Assembly (NCBI GenBank): GCA_007844125.1
Contig: CM017561.1
Span: 58,425,215-58,489,214 of the forward strand
Origin: Sinonovacula constricta
Lineage: Eukaryota > Mollusca > Bivalvia > Cardiida > Solecurtidae
Direction of reading: 5' to 3'
Length of the DNA: 64,000 bases
Below the pieces are notes generated by a model. It ran no database searches, had not been told where the DNA came from, and worked only from the letters and a program-made list of their open reading frames with translations. The position numbers and the translations under genes were made by a program. The number at the start of each line of letters is the position of its first letter. Position 1 is the first letter of the stretch. Positions 45,478 to 57,292 of this stretch are shown here, one piece after another.

Positions 45478-46633
45478 TTGTGTCGCCTGAAAAGGCGACA
45501 TATAGGGATTTCTTTGTCGGCGGCGGCGGCGTCCTGATTTCCTTGTCCGGAGCCTAACTTTGTCACCGTAGGTCCAAATGACTCCAAACTTGGTATGCAT
45601 GTTTCTGGCAATGACACAAAGTGCAGTGCACAAGAACCGTAACTCTACCGTGTTCCGTTTTTGAATTATTCCCCTTTGATTTTTAAAGAGCATTTCTTGT
45701 CAGGAGTGTAACTTTGTCACCGTAGGTCCAAATGACTCCAAACTTGGTATGCATGTTTCTGGCAATGACTCGAAAGTGCAGTGCCCAAGAACAGTAACTC
45801 TACCTTCTTCTGTTTTTTAGTTATTCCCCTTCGATTGATTTTATAGAGCATTTCTTGTCCGGAGCCTAACTTTGTCACCGTAGGTCCAAATGATTCCAAA
45901 CTTGGTATGCATGTTTCTGGCAATGACTCGAAGTGCAGCACACAAGAACCGTAACTACCTTGTTCTGTTTTTGAATTATTCCCCTTTTATTGATTTTTAA
46001 AGAGCATTTCTTGTCAGGAGTGTAACTGTGTCACCGTAGGTCCAAATGACTCCAAACTTGGTATGCATGTTTCTGACAATGACTCAAAGTGCAATGCACA
46101 AGAATGGTAACTCTACCTTCTGTTTTTTAGATATTCCCCTTTGATTGATTTTATAGAGCAATGCTTGTCCGGGGCCTAACTTTGTCACCGTAGGTCCAAA
46201 TGACTCTAAACTTGGTATGCATGTTTCTGGCAATGACTCGAAGTGCACTGCACAAGAACCGTAACTCTACCTTGTTTCGTTTTTTAATTATTCCCCTTTG
46301 ATTGATTTTTTAGAGCATTTCTTGTCCAGAGCCTAACTTTGTCATCGTAGCATGTTTCTGGCAATGACTTAAAGTACAGTGCACAAGAAGGGTAACTCTA
46401 CCTTCTTCCGTTTTTTAGTTATTCCCATTTGATTAATTTTTAGTGCATTTCTTGCAAAGGGCATAACTTGTTGTGCATGTTTTTTGCAATGAGACAATTA
46501 AAAGATTATTTTATATGTGAATTTTGTGCAAATACATTGCTAATATCTGTACAACAAAAAACTAATTAACATTTTTTTATTGCGACTAACAAAATTTTCG
46601 TCAGGCGACACATCCGACTCGCGGAGTTCTAGT
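45478..46633. mobile_element. Element with ~155-bp tandem repeats and Helitron-like 3' end
   Basis: About six copies of a 154-158-bp unit; GTCACCGTAGG (GTCATCGTAG in the last) starts at about 45562, 45716, 45874, 46030, 46184 and 46341. The left end has an 8-bp hairpin TGTCGCCT-GAAA-AGGCGACA (45481-45500). The right end repeats AGGCGACA (46603-46610), then has ACTC-GCG-GAGT (46617-46627) and CTAG (46629-46632) before a T. This recalls the tandem-repeat 'pearl' elements of bivalves, now often linked to Helitrons. No protein is encoded. Confidence 0.8.
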
Positions 46634-46940
46634 TCACATGCTTGAGGTGAGCTTTTCTGATACTCCTGTCTTCCGTTGTCAACATTTTTTGTGAGCACTC
46701 TAGAGGCTTCATTCAATCTCCAACAAACTTTATTAATGTGGAATCCTGGTTTTGTTCGTAAATAGGGCCTGTAGGGTCAGAAAATAAGGTCGCTAGGTCT
46801 CATTAAAAAACAATTTGTGAACACTTTAGAGGCCACATTCATGGCCCAGTCTTACCCAGCTTGGTCTAGTCAGAATATTTGTCTGCATTAAATATTGGAT
46901 GAGTTCTTAACTGGGTCACAACTTTACCAGAATCAAATTA
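46634..46940 (+). repeat. Dispersed repeat with two ~150-bp units
   Basis: Starts TGAGGTGAGCTTTTCTGAT. TTTGTGAGCACTCTAGAGGC and TTTGTGAACACTTTAGAGGC mark two diverged units. Together with 45075-45475 it may be one older element split by the 45478-46633 insertion. Confidence 0.55.
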
Positions 46941-48170
46941 CTCTTGATTACTAGATGCCAAAGGCACAGTTGTATACATTTATTCTTGTCTTTAGATTTA
47001 AAAAAATATACTGAAAGCATGGTATTCAGATGAGCGGTTCTGTGCCATCATGGCCTCTTGTTTTGAATTTCGGGGTTTTCAATTAGGATTTTCAATAATA
47101 CGAAGAACAATAAATTATATAATATTGACCGTTAAAACGTGGTCTCAGACAATCAGTTTTACATGCGTAATTTGTAATTTATATCTTCTAAATAAAAGAC
47201 CAAAAATATTCCGGAATATAACATTTAAAACTACTCGAATATTGTTATAATTTTTTGTTTTATTGTGCGACTCTGTCCTCGATATTAACATTAAATTCGG
47301 TGTTACTTTCGCGTTATGGGTGTGTTGACGTGGGCTTGTAAAGAGTTTTAAGCTCCGTTATGCCACATTTGAGCTGGCTTTGTAACATAAAAACATTTCG
47401 GAAACAAACCGTTTCGGAAATCTACTGGCTATGTTTCGGAAAGCCACCCTGGTACAACCAGCCTGTAAATGATTGCCCAAAACTAACGGCGGATTCGTGT
47501 TGACTTGGTCAACAACAAAAGTTATGCCAGCTGTGTGAAAAATGGTTGATTAAGTATTCAAAATAACATGGACTTACGATTTTTGACCGATTTTTGGCGA
47601 GCTCAACGTTGCGACAACCATGCTCAAAACTATGTAACAGATAATTGTGGCTGTTGATCAGGAAACCGGTATCCCTGTCTGAAAGTCTTAACCGTTTTGT
47701 AGATTTACAGCTCGGAATAAAACAAAAAATCTTGTTCCAGAAAATTCCTAGCAGAGTTCGCCAAAACTGTGACAGATGGCCAATAATAAGTAAAATATAT
47801 TATCCAAGTTGGCGGTCGTCTCCGATGGAAAGACTTGTGCTTCAACCTTGAGAACCCGCAGCGCTCGACGTGTTCATGAAGCACGTGCACAGGTTTTTCC
47901 ACGCTTAACGACTAAAAAACGTCAGTATCCTACTTACACACTGTCGACATGTAGAATATATTTAGGTAGCATGGCACCGGTTAATAAAGGTTTCTATTCC
48001 GGTAAAGTGACATCTTCGAAGACAAGAAGCATATGCGATAATGGTTGGAAAAAATATTTGAAGGTATGGATATTTTAACATGATTATTACAGAATAAAAG
48101 ACATTCATATGGAAAGCAATTAATTGCGTTTACGTCATATCTTTGCGCAGTTACACTTTTTAGTATTAAG

Positions 48171-48420
48171 CATGGGCGGATCCAGAAAAAAGTTAGGGGG
48201 TGTTAGAGGGTAAGAATCAAGATCCATTTAACTTTATCGCAGTTAATACTATATACACACAGTAATGGACCTTAACTTCCATCTAAGAAGTCAACATACT
48301 TTACTTTACTTTAAAAGCTTTGTATTTTTTAAGTTTACATGAATGTGTTTTCACAACTCTACTCTTTTATCTGGCTGGTGGAGGGTGCATCCCCGATCCC
48401 CAACCTTGAATCCATCCCTG
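48171..48420. mobile_element. Small hAT-like MITE
   Basis: Starts CATGGGCGGATCCAG and ends, inverted, as CAGGGATGGATTCAAG. Flanking 8-mers GTATTAAG and GTAATAAA match at 6 of 8, a weak target duplication. Part of it also recurs at 116-240. Confidence 0.5.
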
Positions 48421-50064
48421 GTAATAAAAAATACCACACAAACCGCACTACATATATATTTAAGTGATAGTGTCACTATCTATCCAATCAGTGTGGTGCT
48501 AATAACTGACATATCAACATGACATAATATCCTACCACAGTAAGAAGATTTGCTAGTTTGTTTAGTTCAATATAGCTACAATAGGTTCAAAGCTTCACCA
48601 TGCTTGAATTTGTCCTTTCCTTAAAACAAAACAAGCTTGCAGATGACAGCACGTTACTCTAGTGATCAGGCGCACTTTTTATTGCATTATTGATCGTGGC
48701 TCGACAAAGTTTCGCTTGTTGAAATAAAAAAATAAAATAAAAAAATGCACGATGAACAATACTTGAGCAAGTCACATGAAACTGCCTAGTTCTAAGTAAA
48801 ATGTCATTCTGATGATATATTAGAAGCATGCAAAAATCACCAGTGTCTAAACAACCTTTTTGACGCATACCTTCCATTAAATGGTAATGGCAAATTTACT
48901 ACAAAAAAGTAGTTTTTTTAAATAAAACAAAAAAGCGAAAACCGAAGTATACTAATAGGTTCTTATACGATTTTATGTAAATATACAAGTTGTCGATTTC
49001 TTATTTTGTACCGTGTCGTATTGTGCGTACGTATAATTACACATACTTTGTTGAGGGTGGGGGGAGGGTCATTTTATATCGCAGAGAAACCAATACAAAT
49101 GCTGAATGTACGGAAACCCTGAAGGAACATTTGTATTACTTGTTATTGCTTATTTGTAATTACCTATTTGTTATCGGCAGCCTAGTGGTAACATACTAGA
49201 TTACAAGTGATGATAACCTGGGTGTTAAGTTGTAGGCTATCTTTTCATGGGTATACACTAACCAGATAACAAATGACATACCGATTCACACTCGCTTGAA
49301 GTGTCCATCTTGGTACAATCGGATGTGTTTCCAACTTTTAACCAAAACTGTATAGCAATTATTTAATGATGATAAATAAGTTATAACAAATAAGTAATAA
49401 CAATAGGTAAAAATGTCCTTCCAAGGCTTCCGTACATTGGTTATTTCATTATTCGTTATTTAATGACTCTAGTTCTGATATAGGACTCCCCCATGTATAT
49501 GACTGAAATACTGTTAAAACAGGCGTTAAACTAAATAAAATAAAACCAAATCTGAAATAGAACGGATTATTTCGATTCAGAATCCCCTCGAATACAGACA
49601 GGGTGACAGAGAGGGAGAGACTGAAAGAGATGTTTCAGTGTACTGGTTTGTGTATACCCATAAAAATGTACGATTTAACATACAGGTCACATTCACTTGT
49701 ATTACAGTGTGTTACGACTACACTGACGATAACAAACAAATAAGTTATATCAAATAAGTATTAACAAGTAACAAAATTGTATCCTACTATGCATGTATAT
49801 AAATTTAATTGCAGGAATGTGTGTGCAACTTATGGATTTGATCAGTGTTACTTATGTTTTTTATATAAGCGTATATTGAGTAAGGAACGTTTCGCTTTAA
49901 CAAGAGAAATCACGTGCGCTCAAAACCTTGTTAAAATGTGTTCAAATGGTGTAATTATGGGTGCTGAAACCTGTTTGCCCGAATCCCTGTCCGTGTCTAA
50001 ATACTTAGGAATTCTGTGTTCAGAAGAGCCAGCCTACGCGGAAATGGAAGGTTGTTGATTTTAA

Positions 50065-50272
50065 ATACATCACAGCGTCGCCCAGCTATTTTGGTGGAGG
50101 AAGACTTCAGATACATAATCTGGGTAGAACCACCGGTGCACCGGAGGTCAGCAGGAATACCTTCCTACATTTAGTCATTCGCACCGAACGGGACTTGAAC
50201 CCACGCAGTTAGAGGTTAAGCAGTCAGAGAGTTGCAAGTGGGCTTCTACCACCACGCCACGGGAGCCCCCGA
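50065..50272 (-). mobile_element. SINE family 2 copy
   Basis: Reverse-strand copy: GGGTTCAAGTCC (box B) and GGTGGTTCTACCCAGAT. The head is at the high-coordinate end. Confidence 0.72.
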
Positions 50273-51795
50273 CATGGAAAGAGATTGCCCAGAAGTGTCC
50301 GCTGTAGAAACAAAAGTAGAGCTAGCTATTTTGTTTTACTGTTAATCGAAGTATTTATTGTTTAATATATTTTGTACGAAAGCATTGTAGATCTTTATCA
50401 GAAAAATCTAGCACTTTTCTCACCTCCAATTTTTTTTTTACATATTTGCTAAGTTGTAGTATTTCGATAGTTTCTATTTACATATTTAACCGTTCAACCT
50501 TGGATGTTTTTGTCCTCTAAATAGTTCTTTTGTGATATCCAGATGAGAAAAAATAACTTCCGGTACTATTACACAGATTTAACCGAAAGTTTGAGTTGAT
50601 AATTTCTCCATTTTAATGAAATAATGAAGTCGAAATTACATGTTTTTGTTGATTTTTTTTAGATTTGTAAGATGGTTATGCGATGACAATTTCGGTAAGC
50701 TGTTTGGGGTTTTCATAGTATCTACGTAACATCCAGAACAGTTATGTCGTTGCAAAATATTACTTTGCAGTTTTTAAAATCACATCAAACAAAACAATTA
50801 AAAACATTTAACGTATAGTGTATTCATTTAATTATTCTTATTTGAGCTCGTTATTACCTTGTATTTTATGCGCTGATACCCTTTGACCTTACTGTCTCAA
50901 ACGTTCCAATTTTTGAACATATTCTTGCCTATTAACGATCGTTCCATTATTTATTAGTAATACAGCTGTCGTCAATTTTTCTGTATCATCAAGTGCATGT
51001 ACGAATGATTTTTTCTCAGTTTCATTTTTATTCTTAACTTTTAATTCTACAAATGCACGCATATACAGATTTTAATATGTTTTCGCGACACATTTATTGC
51101 TGCTGTCAACACTTTATTTCCTCGTAGAAATATCATGGTTGTAAATTAGTTCCCTTCAGGAACGTTTTTACGTTCCGGTATTAAACCCAGGGCTTTTCAC
51201 AACAACAACAAAGCATTAAAAAAAGAAATTATTTTAACTCAACGTAAAACATTTGTTCGTTCGTTATATTTTTATTACATACGAAACAAAATAACTGTGT
51301 GCTACTAAGTACAATGTTATAGTTTCAAGTAAAAAAAATTCTCTAGGTTATATCATGCGTGCAAATAAATGAAAGAACTATCACAGCGACAGCTGATAAG
51401 AGTGGATGTGGGACCACAGAACATGGACAATGTACTATTTAATAAAGCTCAATTATGTTCTTAATGAATAATTTGCAGTTGATTTTTCACTTTCATTAAA
51501 GCGAAAGAAAGGTAAACGATTTTAAATTTAACAAACAAAAGTGACGTAGGGATTTTTTTTTAGCATTTTATCATGGGACAACGGCAATCTCCTTACCAAC
51601 GTTGCTACGTCCAAAAGTTTAAAGTGCACCAAGTCGTCATAAATTTAGTGACCTCTTTTCCAAGACCAATTCATTTAATATAGCTTGATTTAGAAATGAT
51701 TGTTATTCGGATTAAAATGTAAACGTTTTCACAATGCTGACAGCTTTGCTAAAGTAACTGTACTAAGTTCTGTAGTCACTAATGATGTCACACAA

Positions 51796-52014
51796 TTAAT
51801 GATGCTGGTGGTGGTGATCGTCCTTGTGCTTACAGACGAGCACAGGTACGTGCGAATGGTGCAGCACGTGATCACTGACGCTGCCAATCAAAGTGCGTCG
51901 GATGGTTCCCATACCACGTGTCCCCATAACGATCATGATGGCGCCCTCTTCTTCAGCCACCCTCAGGATCTCTTTTCTCGCCTCTCCTTGTACCCGTTTC
52001 ACCTTCCCGTGGAG
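51796..52014 (-). CDS. USP-A terminal exon 4
   Basis: 72 codons plus stop; carries MGTRGMG and IGSVSDHV (nucleotide-binding loop) and the His-rich end. Acceptor ttttatcag. Confidence 0.94.
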   Translation of the reverse strand, partial: LHGKVKRVQGEARKEILRVAEEEGAIMIVMGTRGMGTIRRTLIGSVSDHVLHHSHVPVLVCKHKDDHHHQHH

Positions 52015-54327
52015 CTGATAAAAGAATAACTATCAGGTACTAAAGCAATGAACCGCTCAAAGCCAGCTTATTTTAACCAATCGGAAAGCGGCCATTCATT
52101 TAACCATTTCAATGCTAACAAGCATATATGAAAGGATACCTGAATGCACTAATTGGTGTCAAAAATGCAGTTTATGGCTCTGAAAATCTCCAAAGTAAAA
52201 ACGGATGCTGGGGTATTTGTATAACCCAAAGTAGATATCGGGTCTACATATTTATTCTTTGAAAGGAAAAACCTTAACATAATAGATGTTAACCCGTTAT
52301 CTCCGAGGCTTGGACTTTTTTTTCTACATAATATTTACGTGTGCTGATGACGCCTTTTACCACCCGATGAACGAAAGATTTCAATAAACACAGCTTACAT
52401 TTGCATTCTTCATTTTCTCTGTTAGCACCTTAATGTACTCCTCGCTCTTCCGCTTCTCTTCGTCCATCATTTGACAGAGAACTTCTGCACTTCCGGCTTC
52501 CAGTGCTGCAGAAGTAAAAGGGAACAGTTGATTATTTACGATGTTTTCCCCGTTGTATCTAAAATTGAATAAAAACCCTTACAATCGCATTCAATCCCTT
52601 ATTTAACGCCGTATAAGAAATTCTTTCGGTCAAAAAAATATTATCGTGAAGTTTCCATTGCCGGATAAAATATCCATACATAAAATACTTCATCTAACTG
52701 GTGCATCACTATACCACGCATGCGCGAAGACACGTCACGTATATACGTCAGACTCAATAATGCCTATAATTATTTTACCCGTAAATACAAATGTAACGCC
52801 AGATTTAAAAATGCAACGGGGTTTAACCGATTTAATCGTCGTTTACATGCACTTATCTGACAAAGGTTTCTCTCAAAGCGGTAAAACGGCATGGCATGGT
52901 CAAAATTTATGTTTTTGTATTAACCGACTTTCCTTCAGAAGAGACCACAACATTAAAACATGATGTAACCGCTTTATTAGTATGGTTACTAACAAAAGTT
53001 CAAACTGTATCACTGTATGGTGTATACTCACGCATAGACGGGAGTGAGTGATATTCGAAACAATGACATAAAATGGTAACGTCATCAGACCTATGCACAT
53101 TCTGCATGTAATCTGGAAAGAAAACAAGCGTTATTAACAGCATATATGCAAGCAAGGAACGCTGAATTAAGTTAATGAATAATTTTATTGGCCCGCCCTT
53201 TTCAATAACAATACAACCTCGATTCAAATGTTTAAAAATCATGTTTAAAAGTAAATTTTGTATATCAAATACGCTTAAATTATTGACGCCTTATGTGTTT
53301 ACAACAGGACCTCTACAGGGCGTAGCTTAGTTTAAGATAATGTGTAGGCTGGGACGGATCCAGTAATACTTTTCAGGGGCGGGGTTCTAATTGAGCGAGC
53401 GCAAGAGGTGCTTACCGTGCTGGTGTGTGTTGGGGCTATGGGTGGCCACATGCTCTCCCAGATAACATTTGAAATGTAGCAGTCAAGAGCCATTTCCAGC
53501 ATTTCAGAAACTGATTTTTCTATGTGTACTTATTGTTTGTTTTTTTCAGCGACAAAGAGAACCTTTAATCATAATTGCTTTTCATTGAATGAGTGGAAAA
53601 GTAAACCTGAGCAAAAATGATAAATATGAATAGTATAAGGTGATCGGGGCAGGGGTCATGCTCCCACAGGAAGAGAATTGAAATCTAGCAGCCAGTTAGT
53701 ATCTTTTCCATCATTTTGTGGAAAGTAATTTTTATACAAATTGTTCAATTTTAATGCATTTTTTTCGAGACATTTTCGGCAAAAATATGTGTATTTAGCT
53801 TGTCTGTAGAACTTGAAACATATGTGACAATACTACTACTAGTGCCATAAAGATGTTACAAGCATGGAAGATATTTGTTTCTGTCAATTTCAGTGGGATC
53901 CAGACCCCCACTCGCTAGATCCGCCCATGGTAGGGACTTCTTACTCAATTGGGAGGGGGTGGGGGCGTGGGAAGTGGATTTGATTTGCTAACCCTGTGTA
54001 TTTGTGTTTTAGACAAGGCTTTATTGGACAAATGTTTATAGGTTATGTAGTTTTCGTTCGTTTTAGAACAATGGTTGTGTACTTGCCTACAATGCCATGT
54101 AGGAGCCACACAATTGCTTTCGTAAATCATTCAGAATATGTTAGGGTAATAGTTATATAAAACGATTTTAAAAAGTGTCAGACGTATTGTAAATATTATG
54201 AGTCATAAAGTGAAATATACTGAAAAACTAAATGATCGAAGAATACAAATAACTTACAGTCAAATGCGTAGTCCGCGTATTTGCTTCCATCCATTGCAAT
54301 TAACACGACGCATTTGTTCGCCGACAT
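51796..54327 (-). CDS. Universal stress protein (USP-A), complete, four exons
   Basis: Joins 54327..54258, 53112..53032, 52505..52399 and 52014..51796 into 158 residues, the usual size of a single-domain USP. The protein opens with VVLIAMDGSKYADYAFDYY, the first beta strand and helix of the fold, and carries the ATP-binding pattern G-x2-G-x9-G-S (Gly117, Gly120, Gly130, Ser131), then DHVLHHSHVPVLV. USP domains bind ATP and form dimers in stress responses; the animal role is poorly defined. The C terminus ends in a His-rich tail (KDDHHHQHH) that could bind metal, which is inference. All splice phases join (1, 1, 0). It is divergent to its paralogue at 60040, with matching lengths for exons 1 and 2. 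Confidence 0.93.
52399..52505 (-). CDS. USP-A exon 3
   Basis: 107 bp; a charged, probably helical stretch (DEEKRKSEEYIKVLTEKM). Acceptor ttctgcag, donor gtaagc. Confidence 0.9.
53032..53112 (-). CDS. USP-A exon 2
   Basis: 81 bp, YYMQNVHRSDDVTILCHC; acceptor tttccag, donor gtgagt. Same length and phase as USP-B exon 2. Confidence 0.92.
53349..53929. mobile_element. TIR element with GGGCGGATC ends, USP-A intron 1
   Basis: Left end CTGGGACGGATCCAG and right end GATCCGCCCATG are inverted, about 580 bp apart. GTAGG flanks both sides. The family is uncertain (hAT-like ends). Confidence 0.5.
54258..54327 (-). CDS. USP-A exon 1
   Basis: 70 bp: ATG plus 22 codons plus one base, donor gtaagt. The equivalent exon of USP-B is also exactly 70 bp. 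Confidence 0.92.
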
Positions 54328-54552
54328 CTTGAAACTGTTTCGCTTCTATCAAATATTTTATTAAATAATGCTTGGTCCTTAATCTCGTTCGTAAAACATG
54401 AAGCAATGAGTGTCCCGCTAGGATATCCCCGATAACTAGAAGATAAACAAACCAACCGCCATAACAGCGTTGCTATCTACAGTAGTACGTTCAGTCCCCA
54501 CGTAAACTAGCAGTGCATATAGGTAAGATAAAAACACAAAGGCGTTTATACA

Positions 54553-54702
54553 TTTGGCTTAACTGCTGTTAAGCATTTTTTTCGGCTTAGCTGTCTAACC
54601 TAACCTTTGACCTATTTACAGATGATATATTTGGCTAAATTGTTGTTAAGCATTTTTTTCGGCTTAGCTGTCTAACCTCACCTTTGACCTATTTACAGAT
54701 GC
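54553..54702. repeat. 77-bp tandem duplication upstream of USP-A
   Basis: Two copies (54553-54629 and 54630-54702) differing at a few bases, 226-375 bp upstream of the USP-A start codon. Each contains an ACCTTTGACCT core. Confidence 0.9.
54601..54690 (-). promoter_or_regulatory. Two DR1-like nuclear-receptor motifs upstream of USP-A
   Basis: On the - strand, which is the USP-A sense strand, 54601-54613 reads AGGTCAAAGGTTA and 54678-54690 reads AGGTCAAAGGTGA. Both fit the DR1 layout (AGGTCA, one base, AGGTCA-like) bound by RXR/HNF4/COUP-type receptors. They are one per copy of the 77-bp duplication. Motif match only; function is inferred. Confidence 0.35.
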
Positions 54703-54840
54703 TGACACAAGGTCAGTCCGGAGGAATCCCCAACACCATCATATGCTCATTGACAAAAGACACACATTATTAACTAACGACATTTACACACAGTGTGTGT
54801 AAGGGTCTGCTTATTGTAGGCCGATACCACCATAAGCCAC

Positions 54841-55235
54841 CAATCGGAACACCTAGGATAATTCACGAATCATTTCTCGGATGTTTGTAGGTAATCGGAT
54901 CACCTCGGCCATTTTCCAAAATGGGACTGCTTATGTGACAGACGTCAAAACAAAGATGACATTTCGGATGACAGCTCACTACAGTATGAAGCCAGTGAAA
55001 TTTCATTTTGTGGCGGCTTTAATTTAAAATCATCCAGGTTCAATTTACCCACCGCAGCAGACATGCAGCTGTCAAACGATGCTTTTGTTCATGTTTTGTG
55101 CGGACTCAATTTAGGAATATTCTTTATCCGACTTCTGGCGAACAAAACGATCGTGATTTCATTAAGTATCATTGCACCAGATACACCCGAGGGATGATTG
55201 TCCCGATGGCGAAATTACCCAAGGAGTTCCGATTG
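54841..55235 (+). mobile_element. ~390-bp TIR element (MITE), copy 1
   Basis: Starts CAATCGGAACACCT and ends AGGAGTTCCGATTG, which are inverted. The flanking 10-mers CATAAGCCAC and CGTAGGCCAC match at 8 of 10 positions, a probable target duplication. Lies about 0.5 kb upstream of USP-A. No transposase is encoded. Confidence 0.82.
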
Positions 55236-55385
55236 CGTAGGCCACGTTTTCCATAAGTGTAGTACAATAATAGCAGACAAGACAGAAATGTGTTGAAGAG
55301 TCACCATTTGAGGTCAGCATTGACCCACCTGCTTGAAAACTGATGTCGTATTTGTCAGCTAGATAAGAATTTAAGTTGATTTATA

Positions 55386-55445
55386 AATAACAAAAAACAA
55401 AAACAACAAAAAAAAAAAAAAAAAAAACAAAACAAAAAAAAAACC
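55386..55445. repeat. A-rich tract
   Basis: About 60 bp of A with scattered C, possibly a retroelement tail; (TA)n follows at 55707-55726. Confidence 0.85.
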
Positions 55446-55881
55446 TAATGATTGCAATTAGTTAAATAGGTATTGGCAGAATTTTGAGGGTAATTATAAA
55501 TCGTGTTGTTGTTTTTTTTTTTGTATTTAATAAAAGAGTAATAATTAATAATAAGAGTAATAAAGAGTTTTCAAATGGTGCCAAGTATTACTGACTCTGC
55601 GGAAGAAAATAGATCATCTTTCGGCATATGTGATATTACTATAACCATTTCCTTCTTAATATAAACAATTTATAGCGTGCGTTTATTAAAGCCTCACCGA
55701 CGCACCATATATATATATATATATATGTTTTAAATAGCTATTGTTTATAATAGTCATGTTCTAATGATGTTTATTTATAAGCAATGCACAAACCTTACAC
55801 CTGGGCGTGCTTATGTTTAAAAAATTAACGTAGCTAGTGATTTATATTACTCGTACGCATTCGACTAAGGCGACACTAAAA

Positions 55882-57292
55882 CGAGGGTCATTCATTTAAT
55901 TGTGTCACTAATGCGCCTCCATACTATATAATATTAAGAATTACATGGAAATTGTGGCTATTTCACGATTAAGTATTTAAAAATAGTGGCTCGAAATTTT
56001 GTAAAATTTCATGTAGTCTTTCGAAAGTTATTGAAAGTCCAAAAAGGTGTAGTCATTTATAAATACTAGCTGTATTACTGCATGAGCAATGAATACTGTG
56101 TCAAGCTTTGAAATAAGGGCATATATTTAAGGTCGTGTTAGTCTGAACATATCAGCTTCCCAGATATATGATGAATTGTGTCAGATACATGGGGCCTCGG
56201 TGTCGTCTAAAAGGTCAGTTTTTTATGTGGCACAAGACATTTAAAGATGATAAAACTGATATAAAAGATGATGACCCCCCCCCCCCCCCCCCACTGTCCA
56301 GGTCAACCCAGGACTGCTGCTACCAAAGCTAATGATGCTGCGGTGGAAAATCTAATCAAACAAGATGCCAGATTTACAGTGAAGGAACTTGCTGATAGTG
56401 TTGGTATGTCATTGCGATCAGTTCATAAAACTTTGACTCATGAGTTAAAACTTAAAAAGCTTTGTAATCGATGGGTCCCGCATCTCTTGACTAAAGAACA
56501 AAAGGCTACCAGTGTAAAACTTGCCAAATATTTCTTAAAGAAGTACACAAATTGTGACAATCGCAGAATTTCCGAACTGATTACAGGTGATGAAACTTGG
56601 GTATATTATTTTGAGTCACAGAGACGGGTCAATAAAAAGCAGTGGTTACGAAAAGACCAAGACAGACCAGTCATTGCCAAACAAATGAAAAGCGCGGGGA
56701 AAGTTTTGTATGCAATATTTTCTATGATTCTGTTAGACCTATTGTTCAAATTCAAGTTTCAAATGAACAAATAGCTATAACTGGTAGGTATTATAAGAAC
56801 AATGCGCTGTCAAAGGTAAAAAGGTTTTACTAAAAAAGGTGACCTTCCACCGGACTTAGAGGCCTTTGCCTAATTAATGACAATGCAGCTGCTCACAAGT
56901 GTGCGCTGGTTCAGGAGTTCTTAGAAAAGGAAAAGGTTGTACAACTCTCTCTCCCCCCCCCCCCCCCCACCTCCCTCCCCCAGCACCCCCCCCCCCATCC
57001 CCTTGTTCACCAGACGTTTGTCCCTGTGTTTTCTTCTTCTTTCCCTTATTGAAGAAAACTGTATCTGGACGTCGATATGAGTCTTGAAGTTTGTTAGGAA
57101 GTGTAATTTTCCAGTGCCTACAGGATGTGCCCGAAGAAGTGTACTTTTCGGCCTTCACAGAGTGGATTTCAAGGCAAAAAATGTATTTCTGTTGAAGGTA
57201 AATACTTCAAATGGTTAAAGCAAACGGTGTATGACTACACCCCATAATGCGGTTTAAAGAATCGTAATGACAAATTTAAATGAACGCCCTCC
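55882..57292 (+). mobile_element. Mariner-like transposon, full length but dead
   Basis: About 1.41 kb, a normal mariner length. The ends GAGGGTCATTCATTTAA and, inverted, GAGGGCGTTCATTTAA form imperfect inverted repeats of about 30 bp. A TA lies next to the right end (57293-57294); the left boundary is uncertain by a few bases. The interior is a degenerate transposase. Confidence 0.82.
56155..57230 (+). pseudogene. Mariner transposase pseudogene
   Basis: Recognisable order: IYDELCQIHGASVSSKR (N-terminal helix-turn-helix), AAVENLIKQDARFTVKELAD, TGDETWVYYFE (first catalytic Asp), LINDNAAAH (second Asp), a PDVCPCVFFFF block and LLKKTVSGRRYES. The third catalytic Asp, usually in PCDFF or PSDYH, is Val here. 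There are frameshifts near 56220 and 56720, and poly-C expansions at 56274-56292 and 56947-56997 disrupt the frame. The longest open part is 56268..56774. It cannot make an active enzyme. Confidence 0.85.

Larger units (their letters stand above)
46941..51795. other. Intergenic stretch with no confident gene
   Basis: Contains a somewhat CpG-richer patch (about 47270-48130) with a possible first exon, a MITE, a SINE and several short frames without family resemblance. Nothing else recognised. Confidence 0.55.

Noticed and set aside
45460..45941. Two reverse frames with similar sequence
   Set aside because: They are repeats of the ~155-bp unit, not a gene family.
45540..46480. CRISPR-like array
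   Set aside because: Units are ~155 bp directly joined without spacers, in animal DNA.
49777..50058. 93-codon frame as an exon
   Set aside because: No convincing splice borders and no recognisable motif.
56874..57158. Gly-rich and Pro-rich frames
   Set aside because: Both come from the poly-C tract in the mariner pseudogene.
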